Source of the DNA: Desulfobacteraceae bacterium
GTDB lineage: Bacteria > Desulfobacterota > Desulfobacteria > Desulfobacterales > Desulfosalsimonadaceae
DNA length: 64,000 bases
Direction: 5' to 3'
Assembly (NCBI GenBank): GCA_003599885.1
Contig: QZKW01000066.1
Location: 1-64,000 of the forward strand
Made by a program: the position numbers and the translations under genes. Under the pieces are notes generated by a model, which saw only the letters and a program-made list of their open reading frames with translations, did no database searches and was not told where the DNA came from. Shown here piece after piece: positions 9,285 through 21,041 of the stretch (position 1 is its first letter; every line of letters starts with the position of its first letter).

Positions 9285-10589
9285 ATGATGGAACCGATCA
9301 TCGCTTTTTACGGCAAGATGATGGAATATATATATGAAATCAAATTGGATGCCTCCATTGATGAGCTTCTCCTGTGTTTAACCATTCTTTTGCTGCTGCT
9401 TCTTTTCCGGTTGGGCAGAAAGCGCAGGAAAATGAAACACGCCAAAGCTGCCCGTCCCTATCCTATGCCTGAAGGTGTAACAGAGTCCGGGGGGGCAATA
9501 TCAATAGATGAGGGGGATGTAGAAATAGAAGAAGGGTGGTCTGAGCCATCGGATGAAGATTGGGAAGATGCTGAAATTCTACCGCCAGAACCCGTCAGAT
9601 CCAGAAAACCACCCGTCCCGGTCATGGAACCGGTTGTGGAGATGGGAAAACCGGAGCGCCTGCCCACTGCCCCTGGACCGCCGGGGGACGCATCAGGGAT
9701 ATTTCAGCGCCTCAAATCGGGCCTTTCCAAAACGCGCGACTCCCTTTCCAAACGGTTTGACGCCATTCTCGCCGGCAACCGCAAAATTGACGCCGAAGTT
9801 CTTGAAGAAATCGAAGAAGCGCTCATCACTTCCGATATCGGCGTACCAACGACCATGACACTGATTGAGCGGATATCCCAAAAAGCCGACAAAATAACGT
9901 CGGCAGATGAATTCAAACGCCAGTTAAAACTGGAAATGCTTTCTCTGGTGGATGTGAAGAAAGATGAACAAATATCTGCAAAACCCCATGTTATCATGGT
10001 CATCGGCGTCAACGGAGTCGGAAAAACCACCACCATTGGAAAACTGGCGGCAAGGTTCTCCGCTCAGGGGAAAAAAGTGCTGTTGTCTGCGGCAGACACC
10101 TTCAGGGCCGCTGCGGCCGACCAGCTCGACATCTGGGCCAAACGCGCACAGGCTGATATTGTGAGGCATAAAGACAAATCAGATCCGGCAGCGGTTGCCT
10201 ATGACAGCGTTGAAGCAGCCATCGCAAGAGGCATGGATGTCGTGATCATCGACACTGCCGGGCGGCTGCATACCAAAGTCAATTTAATGGAAGAACTAAA
10301 AAAAATCAAACGCAGCATCGGAAAAAAAATTCCCCACGCACCCCACGAAACCTTGTTGATTGTGGACGCAACCACGGGTCAAAACGCGGTGTCCCAGGCA
10401 AAACTTTTTAACGCCGACATACCGATTACCGGTATTATACTGACGAAGCTCGACGGCACCGCAAAAGGCGGCATTGTCTTAAGCATTTGCGATTTATTAA
10501 AGGTTCCCATCCGTTATATAGGGGTGGGTGAAGGCATTGACGACTTGCAGGAATTTGATCCTAAATTATTCGTGGAGGCGTTGTTATAA
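9285..10589 (+). CDS. ftsY: Signal recognition particle receptor FtsY
   Basis: This GTPase docks ribosome-SRP complexes at the inner membrane. The 434-residue product has an unusual N-terminus with one hydrophobic segment (about 28-45) followed by basic residues (RLGRKRRKMK), so it may be membrane-anchored rather than peripheral. A long acidic, proline-rich linker follows (to about 140), then the N domain and the G domain. G-domain motifs are GVNGVGKTTT near 240, DTAGR near 322, TKLDG near 385, and the C-terminal GVGEGIDDL. GAGGTAAG stands a few bases before the double ATG at 9285/9288; either could be used. Anchored FtsY variants are known in several phyla. Confidence 0.96.
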   Translation: MMEPIIAFYGKMMEYIYEIKLDASIDELLLCLTILLLLLLFRLGRKRRKMKHAKAARPYPMPEGVTESGGAISIDEGDVEIEEGWSEPSDEDWEDAEILPPEPVRSRKPPVPVMEPVVEMGKPERLPTAPGPPGDASGIFQRLKSGLSKTRDSLSKRFDAILAGNRKIDAEVLEEIEEALITSDIGVPTTMTLIERISQKADKITSADEFKRQLKLEMLSLVDVKKDEQISAKPHVIMVIGVNGVGKTTTIGKLAARFSAQGKKVLLSAADTFRAAAADQLDIWAKRAQADIVRHKDKSDPAAVAYDSVEAAIARGMDVVIIDTAGRLHTKVNLMEELKKIKRSIGKKIPHAPHETLLIVDATTGQNAVSQAKLFNADIPITGIILTKLDGTAKGGIVLSICDLLKVPIRYIGVGEGIDDLQEFDPKLFVEALL

Positions 10590-10985
10590 AAGATAGAATA
10601 CCTAAGTGAAAACGGTTGCGAATGACACGTCTGCAACTGCCTGACACATAAGGAAAAGGTTTAAAAATATAATATAAATATCTGTTTTTTATGCATAGAA
10701 TTACTTTATCGATTTTATTTACGAATTATTATTCTCTTCGCTCCCGAGAAAAACTTATGAATAGGCATCCCCTGATTCAAACCTTTTTTGAGCGTAAGGA
10801 AACCGGTAATCTTCACTCATCTGTATTTTGAAACGCAATTATAAAGCAGTATAAGATCACTTTTTTTTATTAATAATTCGTAAAAACCCATTTTATATAT
10901 TGACAAGCGCGTTAACCTCCTTTAACTTGTCAGATATTCAGGGGTTTTCATACCCACTAACTTTAATTTCAGATGGGAGGGAACA
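10590..10985. other. A/T-rich intergenic region between ftsY and the HU gene
   Basis: These 396 bases hold no convincing gene or RNA. A 46-codon open frame at 10691-10831 has no ribosome-binding site and an unconvincing composition. The 3' end contains the probable HU promoter. No clear ftsY terminator is visible. Confidence 0.4.
10900..10928 (+). promoter_or_regulatory. Probable sigma-70 promoter of the HU gene
   Basis: TTGACA at 10900-10905 is a perfect -35 box. TAACTT at 10923-10928 is 17 bases further and a fair -10. Transcription would start near 10935, about 50 bases before the HU start codon. Confidence 0.5.
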
Positions 10986-11258
10986 ATGACAAAGGCAGAA
11001 TTGGTAGACAAAATGGCCAAAGAAGCAGGGATTTCCAAAATTGCCGCCTCAGCCGCTTTAAATTCTTTCATGGACGGCGTTATTAAAGCGTTAAAGAAAA
11101 AAGAAGGCAAAGTTACCCTCGTCGGATTCGGTACGTTCGCTAAAGTTCGTCGTAAAGCCCGCACTGGCCGTAATCCTCAAACTGGCGACCCGATCAAAAT
11201 TAAAGCCCGTAATGTGGTAAAATTCAAACCCGGCAAATCTCTCAAAGATTCAGTGTAA
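10986..11258 (+). CDS. hup: HU-family nucleoid DNA-binding protein
   Basis: This 90-residue HU protein bends DNA non-specifically as a homodimer. The sequence shows the N-terminal helices (TKAELVDKMAKEAGISK), the signature VTLVGFGTF and the basic arm GRNPQTGDPIKIKARNV with the intercalating proline. GGGAGG lies five bases before ATG 10986. The gene is monocistronic, with its own promoter upstream and a strong hairpin terminator downstream. An IHF-alpha-type paralogue is at 27369-27653, so the two differ in role. Confidence 0.95.
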   Translation: MTKAELVDKMAKEAGISKIAASAALNSFMDGVIKALKKKEGKVTLVGFGTFAKVRRKARTGRNPQTGDPIKIKARNVVKFKPGKSLKDSV

Positions 11259-11280
11259 TACAAGCTTCCTTTGAAGTTAA

Positions 11281-11331
11281 ACAAACGGGGCTGGCATGGA
11301 GTTTTTAATTCCATGCCAGCCCCGTGTTTGT
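11281..11331. terminator. Strong hairpin terminator after the HU gene, probably bidirectional
   Basis: The arm ACAAACGGGGCTGGCATGGA pairs with the downstream TCCATGCCAGCCCC and GTTTGT through a two-base bulge, with a loop near 11301-11309. It lies between the plus-strand HU gene and the convergent acylphosphatase gene, so it can serve both. Confidence 0.8.
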
Positions 11332-11344
11332 TTACGACGTTTTA

Positions 11345-11629
11345 CTACTCATATCGGATGGAAAAATCCTCATATTCTCCGGTATAATCCAGATCACGGA
11401 CCACTACATCCGACACTGACGCCATCCGCGGCCCTCGCCTGCACCAGTTGATCAGCGCTTCCACATTTTCCGGAGTTCCTTCAAAAACACCTTCCACAGC
11501 CCCGTCAGGGCGGTTTTTCACCCACCCCCTGACATTTACCTGAATGGCGGCTTTCCTCGTCTCCATTCGAAAACAAACGCCCTGAACCCGGCCCCTGATC
11601 ATTACATGAACCGCTTTTTTTTCTGACAT
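11345..11629 (-). CDS. acyP: Acylphosphatase
   Basis: This 94-residue enzyme hydrolyses acyl phosphates such as 1,3-bisphosphoglycerate or carbamoyl phosphate. The phosphate-binding loop GRVQGVCFR with the catalytic Arg and the catalytic Asn in GWVKNRPDG are both present. The commonly seen Gly before Phe is Cys here. AGAGGG sits five bases before ATG 11629; a GTG one codon earlier is too close to it. It is the last gene of the long minus-strand run, 49 bases after ligA. Confidence 0.92.
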   Translation of the reverse strand: MSEKKAVHVMIRGRVQGVCFRMETRKAAIQVNVRGWVKNRPDGAVEGVFEGTPENVEALINWCRRGPRMASVSDVVVRDLDYTGEYEDFSIRYE

Positions 11630-11678
11630 CACGACCCTCTTTTCAAACGGGAATACGGCATTCAGCCGAATACGGCGA

Positions 11679-14479
<2,801 letters not shown>

Positions 14480-14491
14480 GAGGATAAAAAT

Positions 14492-14752
14492 TTATTTTAA
14501 AGGATCAGACAACCCTTCCAACTCTCCCTTGATTTCATCAAAGGAATCATACAGCCACTGGACATCCTCGATGGTCAGACGCCCGGCCTTGGCCGGCCGG
14601 CCTTCGGTGCCGTCTTTTTTTTGTAAAATCCGGGGACCGATCTGGAGTTTGGGCTCCCCGTCTCCATATTGGTTGATGGAAACCATAAGGCCGGTTTCCT
14701 TGCAACGCCATTCTTTAAGTGTTTTATCTTTTTCAGGATCATAACCTGCCAT
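14492..14752 (-). CDS. Small conserved-looking protein of unknown function
   Basis: This 86-residue charged protein starts MAGYDPEKDKTLKEW. ATG 14752 has a strong GGAGGT eight bases upstream, so the longer open frame (which overlaps glyS) is not used. The pattern is short strands (LMVSINQYGDGEPKLQIGPR), a basic linker, then a C-terminal helix beginning TIEDVQWLYDSFDEI. This arrangement recalls the single-strand-binding PC4/YdbC fold, but the resemblance is weak and by eye only. It sits tightly between glyS and the phosphorylase, so it is probably co-transcribed with them. Confidence 0.75.
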   Translation of the reverse strand: MAGYDPEKDKTLKEWRCKETGLMVSINQYGDGEPKLQIGPRILQKKDGTEGRPAKAGRLTIEDVQWLYDSFDEIKGELEGLSDPLK

Positions 14753-14768
14753 ATTAAAATACCTCCAT

Positions 14769-16853
14769 TTAAGTTGAAATTTTTGAAAAATCCGCCAGCA
14801 GATCAAACAGCCCGGCAATTTGACCCAGCAGGGCCAGCCGGTTTTTCCGAATACCGGCATCTTCGGCCATGACCATCACATCATCAAAAAACCTGTCCAC
14901 AGGTTCACGCATGAGCGCGATATCTCCAAATGCCTGATCAATCTGGCCGCTATGAATATGCCCCAGAACATTTTGTTGTGCTGTCCGGAACTGTTCAAGC
15001 AGCGCCCTTTCTGATTCATGCTCAAAAAGAGCGGGCTCCACTGTTTGAGCCGCTGTTTCCGAAGTATCCGCCTTTCGAATAATATTAACCACCCGCTTAA
15101 ACGCTGTGGCCAGAATTTCAAAATCCGGGGCTGATTTTAATTTCTGCAAAGAACGGGCCTTTTCCCAAACGCCACCAATCGTATCTGTTGAGACCGCCAG
15201 CACGGCCGCCACGGCATCTTTTGAAATGTTTTCTTCTTCGAGCAGGTGCGCCATGCGCCCTTTGAAAAACTCAACGATCTTTTCCGAGAGCGCCTCTATG
15301 TCATCGGCCTTTTTATGTTCAAACATGGTAAGGCTTTCACGGATCACAGCCTTTAACGAAAATCCAAACCGGTTTTTAAGCGCAATCAAAATAATCCCGT
15401 TGGCCTGGCGACGGAGCGCATACGGGTCAGCCGCGCCGGTAGGGATCAGCCCGGCGCTGAAACACCCGCAAATGGAATCCATTTTATCACTAATACTCAG
15501 CACTGACCCTTCAAGGGTCTCCGGCAACGCCCCACCGGAATATGTGGGCCGGTAGTGCTCCTCGATGGCTGTGGCAGTTTGAATTTCCTCATTTTGCTTC
15601 AGGGCATATACCCGTCCCATGACTCCCTGAAGTTTCGGAAATTCAATCACGGCATGGCTCACCAGGTCCGCTTTACATAAATGGGCAGCCCTTGCAATTG
15701 ACCGGAGCTGCGCCTGCTTAAGCTTCTCGGCTGTCGCCAGCCAATCCGCGAGCTTTATCACACGATTGGTTTTATCAAGCATGGAACCTAAATTGGCTTG
15801 AAACAACACGGATTTTAATTTTTCGACCTTATCATCAAGGGATGTTTTTAAATCCGTGGCAACAAAGAACTGGGCATCGGACAGACGGGCTCTTAACACC
15901 CGTTCGTGTCCCTTTGTCACCAGATCCATATCTTTCGCCTGGGTATTGTTGATCGCCACAAAATATGGCATTAACTGATCTTTGGCATCGACCACTGCAA
16001 AATATTTCTGGTGCTCACGCATGGCAGTGATGAGTATTTCATTGGGCAGTTCAAGAAATGCCTCGTCGAATCTGCCGACAATAGCTGCCGGATATTCAAT
16101 TAAATGGGCGACTGTTTCCAGCAGTTCATCATCGGGGATCACCTGCCCGCTGATTCGGGTCACGGCTTCGGTCATTTGCATTTCAAGGGTTTCTTTTCGC
16201 TTACAGGTGTCAGCCAGCACCCACGCGTCAGACAGAGCGTTTAAATAATTATCCGGTGAGGATAATCTGATTTTTCCGGGTTTCATAAACCGATGGCCGA
16301 ATGTATTCCGGCCGCTGCTGATATTCCCCACACGAAAAGGGATCACGTCAGTGCCCAGAAGCGCCGCGATCGTATGGATCGGCCGGGCAAAGGAAATGGT
16401 AAGGTCGGCCCATCGCATGGATTTGGGAAACGGCAGGGAAAGAATGACATCCGGCAGCATTTCTTTAAAGACGTTTTTGGATGCCGCACCGCGTTCTGTT
16501 TTCACAGCATAAAAATAACGGCCTTTTTCGGTTTCTTTAACCTTCAACTGAGCCGCCGGAACCCCTGTTTTTTCGGCGAATTTTTGAGCTGCCACGGTTA
16601 ATTTGCCGCTTGCATCCAGACCGATGCGTTCCGGCGGCCCCATCATTTCAGTGGATAACGACAATTGCTTGGGCGCGACATCCGTCACAATGACTGCCAG
16701 GCGGCGCGGCGTTCCATACGTTTTTATATCGCCATGCTGTATACGCGCATCATCCATTTTTTTAAGTAAAATCGAAGCAAATGATTTTAATGCCGGTTGA
16801 ATATATCCGGCCGGTATTTCTTCGGTTCCGATTTCCACCAATAACCGGTTCAT
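14769..16853 (-). CDS. glyS: Glycyl-tRNA synthetase beta subunit
   Basis: The 694-residue product matches the tRNA-binding beta chain of bacterial alpha2-beta2 glycyl-tRNA synthetase. It starts MNRLLVEIGTEEIPAGYI and contains FARPIHTIAALL, EHQKYFAVVD and the HD-like and C-terminal anticodon-binding regions (DPYALRRQANGI, DRFFDDVMVMAED). AGGAG lies five bases before ATG 16853, and glyQ ends two bases upstream, which indicates translational coupling and balanced subunit synthesis. Confidence 0.97.
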   Translation of the reverse strand: MNRLLVEIGTEEIPAGYIQPALKSFASILLKKMDDARIQHGDIKTYGTPRRLAVIVTDVAPKQLSLSTEMMGPPERIGLDASGKLTVAAQKFAEKTGVPAAQLKVKETEKGRYFYAVKTERGAASKNVFKEMLPDVILSLPFPKSMRWADLTISFARPIHTIAALLGTDVIPFRVGNISSGRNTFGHRFMKPGKIRLSSPDNYLNALSDAWVLADTCKRKETLEMQMTEAVTRISGQVIPDDELLETVAHLIEYPAAIVGRFDEAFLELPNEILITAMREHQKYFAVVDAKDQLMPYFVAINNTQAKDMDLVTKGHERVLRARLSDAQFFVATDLKTSLDDKVEKLKSVLFQANLGSMLDKTNRVIKLADWLATAEKLKQAQLRSIARAAHLCKADLVSHAVIEFPKLQGVMGRVYALKQNEEIQTATAIEEHYRPTYSGGALPETLEGSVLSISDKMDSICGCFSAGLIPTGAADPYALRRQANGIILIALKNRFGFSLKAVIRESLTMFEHKKADDIEALSEKIVEFFKGRMAHLLEEENISKDAVAAVLAVSTDTIGGVWEKARSLQKLKSAPDFEILATAFKRVVNIIRKADTSETAAQTVEPALFEHESERALLEQFRTAQQNVLGHIHSGQIDQAFGDIALMREPVDRFFDDVMVMAEDAGIRKNRLALLGQIAGLFDLLADFSKIST

Positions 16854-16855
16854 AA

Positions 16856-17734
16856 TTACTCCTGTGAATTTTTTAAAAGCGGAAAACCCAAAGCTTCCCG
16901 CTGTTGAATATAGCCTTCGGCGCAGCCCCGGGCAAGATTCCGGATTCGGGCGATATATCCGGTTCGCTGGGTAACACTGATAGCGCCCCGGGCGTCAAGC
17001 AGATTAAAGGCATGGGAGCATTTCAGACAATACTCATAACCGGGAAGCACCAGTCCGGCTTTAATACACCGTTGGGATTCACCCTCATACATATTAAAAA
17101 ACTGAAAGAGCATGTCCACATCCGCCACTTCAAAATTATACGTGGATTGTTCCACTTCCTGCTGATGATGCACATCCCTGTATTTGATATGCTTGTTCCA
17201 TTTGATATCAAATACATTGTCCACTCCCTGAAGATACATGCAGATGCGCTCCAGCCCATAGGTGACTTCAACGGAAACCGGATGCACATTAATGCTTCCG
17301 GCCATTTGAAAATAGGTGAATTGGGTGATCTCCATGCCGTCGAGCCAGACTTCCCAGCCAAGACCCGCAGCGCCTAATGTCGGGGACTCCCAGTCATCTT
17401 CGACAAACCGGATGTCATGGTCCAGAGGGTCGATACCCAAAACCTTCAAACTTTTCAGGTACAATCGCTGAATGTCGGGAGGAGACGGTTTAAGAATCAC
17501 CTGAAACTGGTAATAATGCTGGAGCCGATTGGGATTTTCACCATATCTCCCGTCAGTGGGCCGCCTTGAAGGCTGCACATACGCCACCTGCCAGGGTTCC
17601 GGTCCCAGCGCCTTTAACAACGTGGTTGGATGAAACGTGCCGGCGCCGACCTCCATATCATAGGGCTGGACCAGAATGCAGCCGTTTTGGGCCCAGAATT
17701 TTTGCAGTCCAAGAATCGCGTCCTGAAAGTACAT
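16856..17734 (-). CDS. glyQ: Glycyl-tRNA synthetase alpha subunit
   Basis: This catalytic class II subunit forms glycyl-adenylate. Motifs include [27 protein letters not shown] in the N-terminus, [35 protein letters not shown] and [16 protein letters not shown]. The open frame extends 12 codons upstream. ATG 17734 has AAGGAT six bases before it and gives the usual length of 292 residues starting [11 protein letters not shown], so I chose it. It is followed directly by glyS. Confidence 0.97.
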   Translation of the reverse strand: MYFQDAILGLQKFWAQNGCILVQPYDMEVGAGTFHPTTLLKALGPEPWQVAYVQPSRRPTDGRYGENPNRLQHYYQFQVILKPSPPDIQRLYLKSLKVLGIDPLDHDIRFVEDDWESPTLGAAGLGWEVWLDGMEITQFTYFQMAGSINVHPVSVEVTYGLERICMYLQGVDNVFDIKWNKHIKYRDVHHQQEVEQSTYNFEVADVDMLFQFFNMYEGESQRCIKAGLVLPGYEYCLKCSHAFNLLDARGAISVTQRTGYIARIRNLARGCAEGYIQQREALGFPLLKNSQE

Positions 17735-17790
17735 GAATTTATCCTTGTTGAAAATTTTTCTAAAGTTCAAATGTTTTCTTAAAATTTATT

Positions 17791-18855
17791 TTAAACCGTA
17801 TCTATTTGTAATCCTTTTAAATCAACTGACATATCCAGAAGACCGGCAGAAGGTGTATCCGCCAGAATTCTCTCCCATGCAGGCTTCAATATTGAAATTT
17901 TATCCATGTCGCCAAGGGCCCAGACGCACCCGCCCCCCCCGGCTCCGGTAAACCGTGCGCCGCAATGATGATCACGGGCCGAACCGATCAGTTGATGGCC
18001 GGTTGCATCCAGCACATCAGGGGTCATCTCCACCCGGATATCGGTTTCACGATTTAATTGGGCAACGGCAGCGGCAATATCGGAAGCAGCAAAGGCTTCA
18101 ACAAAGGCACTTGTGCAGCGGGCAATATCAACCCAATGCTCCCGGGATTGACCCGCTATGAACCGTTTTACCCATATGCCGTTGATGTTTTTGGATTCAT
18201 GAGGCATGCCGCAGTAGGCAACAAGTAAATGTTCTGAAAGATTTGCGCTTATTCGGGCACCGGCAAGAGAATGACGAAGGTAAGGCTGTGTCGATCCGGC
18301 CCCTTTCCAGAACCAGGCGTTCACACCGCCGTATACTGCCGCAAGCTGGTCCTGAAACCCGCAGGGAACGCCCGCCACACTCTCTTCAATGCCGTGAGCC
18401 AGGTGGGCGATGCGGTCATCCGGGATGATGGGAGCGCCGAGTTTTTTCAGCAGATGATTAAAGGCGGCGGTAAGGGCGACAGCCGCTACCGAAGACCCGC
18501 CCAAAGCGCTTCGCGGCGGAGAAGCAGATTCAATCTGAATGTGAATGCCGCCAAGCCGGAAAAAAGCGGCGATGGCGAACATGAGCCCCATGGGGTGATG
18601 AAACGGCACCTGGTCCAGAGGATACGCAGCACTTTCAAAACCCTTCGAGGATATCTTGACCCACCCTTTCTGAAAAGGGGAAATCGTCACCCGCGTCCTC
18701 ATGGACATGGCGATATTAAACGTACAAGGGTTGACATATGCCAGCGGATAATGAAAACTGCTGATATCCAGGGTTCCGCCCATATCAATGCGACAGGGCG
18801 CAGACGCCGAGATCGATTCCGTCTCTAAAATTTTCCTTAACTGCAGATCCATCAT
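17791..18855 (-). CDS. GHMP-family sugar or small-molecule kinase
   Basis: This 354-residue GHMP kinase shows the three family motifs: APCRIDMGGTLDIS at about 19-32, the ATP-binding loop PPRSALGGSSVAAVAL near 112, and FTGAGGGGCVWAL near 310. It resembles galactokinase-, fucokinase- or heptose-kinase-type enzymes acting on sugars rather than homoserine or mevalonate kinases, but the substrate is not clear. The double ATG at 18855/18852 has no good Shine-Dalgarno. It lies between recO and glyQ with no nearby sugar-nucleotide genes. Confidence 0.8.
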   Translation of the reverse strand: MMDLQLRKILETESISASAPCRIDMGGTLDISSFHYPLAYVNPCTFNIAMSMRTRVTISPFQKGWVKISSKGFESAAYPLDQVPFHHPMGLMFAIAAFFRLGGIHIQIESASPPRSALGGSSVAAVALTAAFNHLLKKLGAPIIPDDRIAHLAHGIEESVAGVPCGFQDQLAAVYGGVNAWFWKGAGSTQPYLRHSLAGARISANLSEHLLVAYCGMPHESKNINGIWVKRFIAGQSREHWVDIARCTSAFVEAFAASDIAAAVAQLNRETDIRVEMTPDVLDATGHQLIGSARDHHCGARFTGAGGGGCVWALGDMDKISILKPAWERILADTPSAGLLDMSVDLKGLQIDTV

Positions 18856-18890
18856 TTTGATTTGATTTTTTATGCGTTGTCGTTGTTTTT

Positions 18891-19664
18891 TTACTGGGCC
18901 GCCAACCGCAAATCCTGTAAAAATATCAAACTTTTCGGTTCTTTTCCCAAATGAAATACCACGAATTTTTCAAGAAACCGTAAGCCTTCATTTAAAGCGG
19001 CCGGATTAAATTTCAACCTCCCGGCAGTCTGCCAGTCATTGCTCTGGATCCACAGAAGCTGCTTGACAGTCCCTTTGGCCAGACTCACCCGTGTTGGACT
19101 TTTTGCCGAACATCCTTCGCACAGTATCCCGCCCTTTGCAAGTTCAAAAAAGAACCTGGGAGCGGTGATATGGTCCGTTTCCATCTGGCATTCGCTGCAC
19201 CGTGAAAGATTGGGCGACAGGCCGGAAAAGCTTAAAAAGCGGAGGTGAAAAATAATACTGAGCGCTTCATTGCCAATGGCTCCGGATTCCAGGAGTTGGA
19301 GGCAGTCCCGAAGCAAATAATAAATCCGGGGTTGCTCCCTGCCCTCTTCCAGCCAGATATTGACCATTTCCGCCCAATAACTGGCATAAGAGGTTTTCAT
19401 AACATCACCCCGGATGCCGGCACAGGGGTTTTCCAGACATGCTTCCTGAAGAACCATCATGCCGCGGCTGCGGGTGTCGCTGCATGAAACATTCAATAAT
19501 GAAAAAGGTTCCAGCACACCGGCAAACCGTTTTCGACTTTTTTTGGCGTTTTTGGCAATGGCGGTCAGCTTGCCGTTGCAGAGTGTCAGCAAGGTCACAA
19601 TCAGATCATAATCGCCATAGGCGGATCGGCGCAGAAGAATGGCCGGGGTGGCAAAAGTGCACAT
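18891..19664 (-). CDS. recO: DNA repair protein RecO
   Basis: RecO loads RecA on SSB-coated single strands together with RecR and RecF. The 257-residue product has the N-terminal OB fold (ATPAILLRRSAYGDYDLIVTLLT), a helical middle, and a zinc knuckle with Cys pairs near 153 (CSEC) and 181 (CEGC). I chose ATG 19664. An in-frame TTG at 19682 would overlap the end of mgtE; neither has a strong ribosome-binding site. Family length fits. Confidence 0.93.
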   Translation of the reverse strand: MCTFATPAILLRRSAYGDYDLIVTLLTLCNGKLTAIAKNAKKSRKRFAGVLEPFSLLNVSCSDTRSRGMMVLQEACLENPCAGIRGDVMKTSYASYWAEMVNIWLEEGREQPRIYYLLRDCLQLLESGAIGNEALSIIFHLRFLSFSGLSPNLSRCSECQMETDHITAPRFFFELAKGGILCEGCSAKSPTRVSLAKGTVKQLLWIQSNDWQTAGRLKFNPAALNEGLRFLEKFVVFHLGKEPKSLIFLQDLRLAAQ

Positions 19665-19671
19665 GATACGT

Positions 19672-21027
19672 TCAAATGCCAAGCAGAATTGTGGCCACCT
19701 GAAAATAGATTAAAACACTCAATATATCGACAAAAGACGTAATAAACGGCCCGGTCGCCACAGCAGGATCAATATTCATCCGAGCGAACATCATGGGCAT
19801 AAAGGCACCCATCAGCGCGGCCATCGACATGGAAGACAGCACACCAATAGCCACTGACAGGGCAAGGGCTTCTCTGCCGAATTGGAACTGAACAAGAGTT
19901 CCCAGAATAAGTGCGTAAAACAGGCCCAGAATCATCCCGATAGCCATTTCCTTGGAAACCACCGCCCACAAATGCCGGACATTGACGCGACCGGTGGCGA
20001 TTCCCCGCACCACGATGGTGGATGACTGGATGCCGATATTGCCGCCCATGCCCATGATAATGGGAATAAAAAAGGCCAGGGGAGCCACCTTTTGCAGGCT
20101 GTTCTGAAAAACACCAAGGATAAATACGGCGCCAATACCGCCAATAAAACTGGCAAACAGCCAGGGGAGACGGATACGAATGCTTCGGACAACGGACTTG
20201 GTTTCAACCAGTTCCTCCCCGACCCCCGCCATTTTCAAAATGTCTTCCGTGGCTTCTTCCCTTAAGACGTCAATGATATCATCAACCGTGACAATACCCA
20301 CCATTTTATAATTTTCATCAACCACCGGAACCGCTAAAATGTTGTAACGGGCGACAATGCGCGCGACTTCCTCCTGATCCATGCCCGTGGTCACGGAAAT
20401 GACATCTTTGGCCATAAAGTCCCGAAGCGGCGTTCCTGGCGGAACAACCACCAGCTGACGCAGAGAACTGACGCCGACCAGGCGGTCATTGTCGTCCACC
20501 ACGTAAATATAAAACGGCATTTCCACATCAAGATTTTCTTCGGATTGAAGTGACTCAATCACGTGTTTGGCCGTCATGTTCTCTTTTAATGCAATAAAAT
20601 CGGGGATCATGATGGCGCCGGCGGTATCATCTGCGTACCTGAGCAGCCCTTCCACCTCTTCCGATTCTTCCTGCTCCATCATTCCTAAGACTGCGTCGGC
20701 CTTGTCATCCGGCAGCATTTTGAGGAAGGCGACACTGTCATCGGAAGGCATGTTGTCGACAATCTCGGCCAGATCATCAATATTCAGGGAATCGATAATA
20801 TTGAGGCTGATGTCCTCATCCAGTTCGCTGATGACATAAGCTTTTTTTTCAGGATCATCGATCATATGAAACAGTTTGCGCTGATTGACAACAGACAGAG
20901 AGGAGAAAACAGACGGCAGATCAGCTTCATGCACCTTGCTGACAATTTTTGCAAGACGGGCCGTAGCCCCTCTTCGCAAAAGGCGCTGTATCGTTTCCGT
21001 TAAAATTCTGTTCCGTTCAACCAGCAT
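19672..21027 (-). CDS. mgtE: MgtE-type magnesium channel/transporter
   Basis: This 451-residue inner-membrane Mg2+ channel has the cytoplasmic superhelical N domain (about 1-130; LNIDDLAEIVDNMPSDD), two CBS domains (about 135-260; FMAKDVISVTTG, ILAVPVVDENYKMVGIVTVDDI), a connecting helix, and five membrane helices from about 285. The family segments FIPIIMGMGGNIGIQ and the pore-side conserved residues are present. Mg2+ binding between the N and CBS domains gates these channels. It lies downstream of the rodZ-like gene, and its stop nearly touches recO. Confidence 0.95.
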   Translation of the reverse strand: MLVERNRILTETIQRLLRRGATARLAKIVSKVHEADLPSVFSSLSVVNQRKLFHMIDDPEKKAYVISELDEDISLNIIDSLNIDDLAEIVDNMPSDDSVAFLKMLPDDKADAVLGMMEQEESEEVEGLLRYADDTAGAIMIPDFIALKENMTAKHVIESLQSEENLDVEMPFYIYVVDDNDRLVGVSSLRQLVVVPPGTPLRDFMAKDVISVTTGMDQEEVARIVARYNILAVPVVDENYKMVGIVTVDDIIDVLREEATEDILKMAGVGEELVETKSVVRSIRIRLPWLFASFIGGIGAVFILGVFQNSLQKVAPLAFFIPIIMGMGGNIGIQSSTIVVRGIATGRVNVRHLWAVVSKEMAIGMILGLFYALILGTLVQFQFGREALALSVAIGVLSSMSMAALMGAFMPMMFARMNIDPAVATGPFITSFVDILSVLIYFQVATILLGI

Positions 21028-21041
21028 GGATAATCGATTCC

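Noticed and set aside
10691-10831. 46-codon open frame between ftsY and HU
   Set aside because: No ribosome-binding site and no protein-like pattern in A/T-rich DNA.
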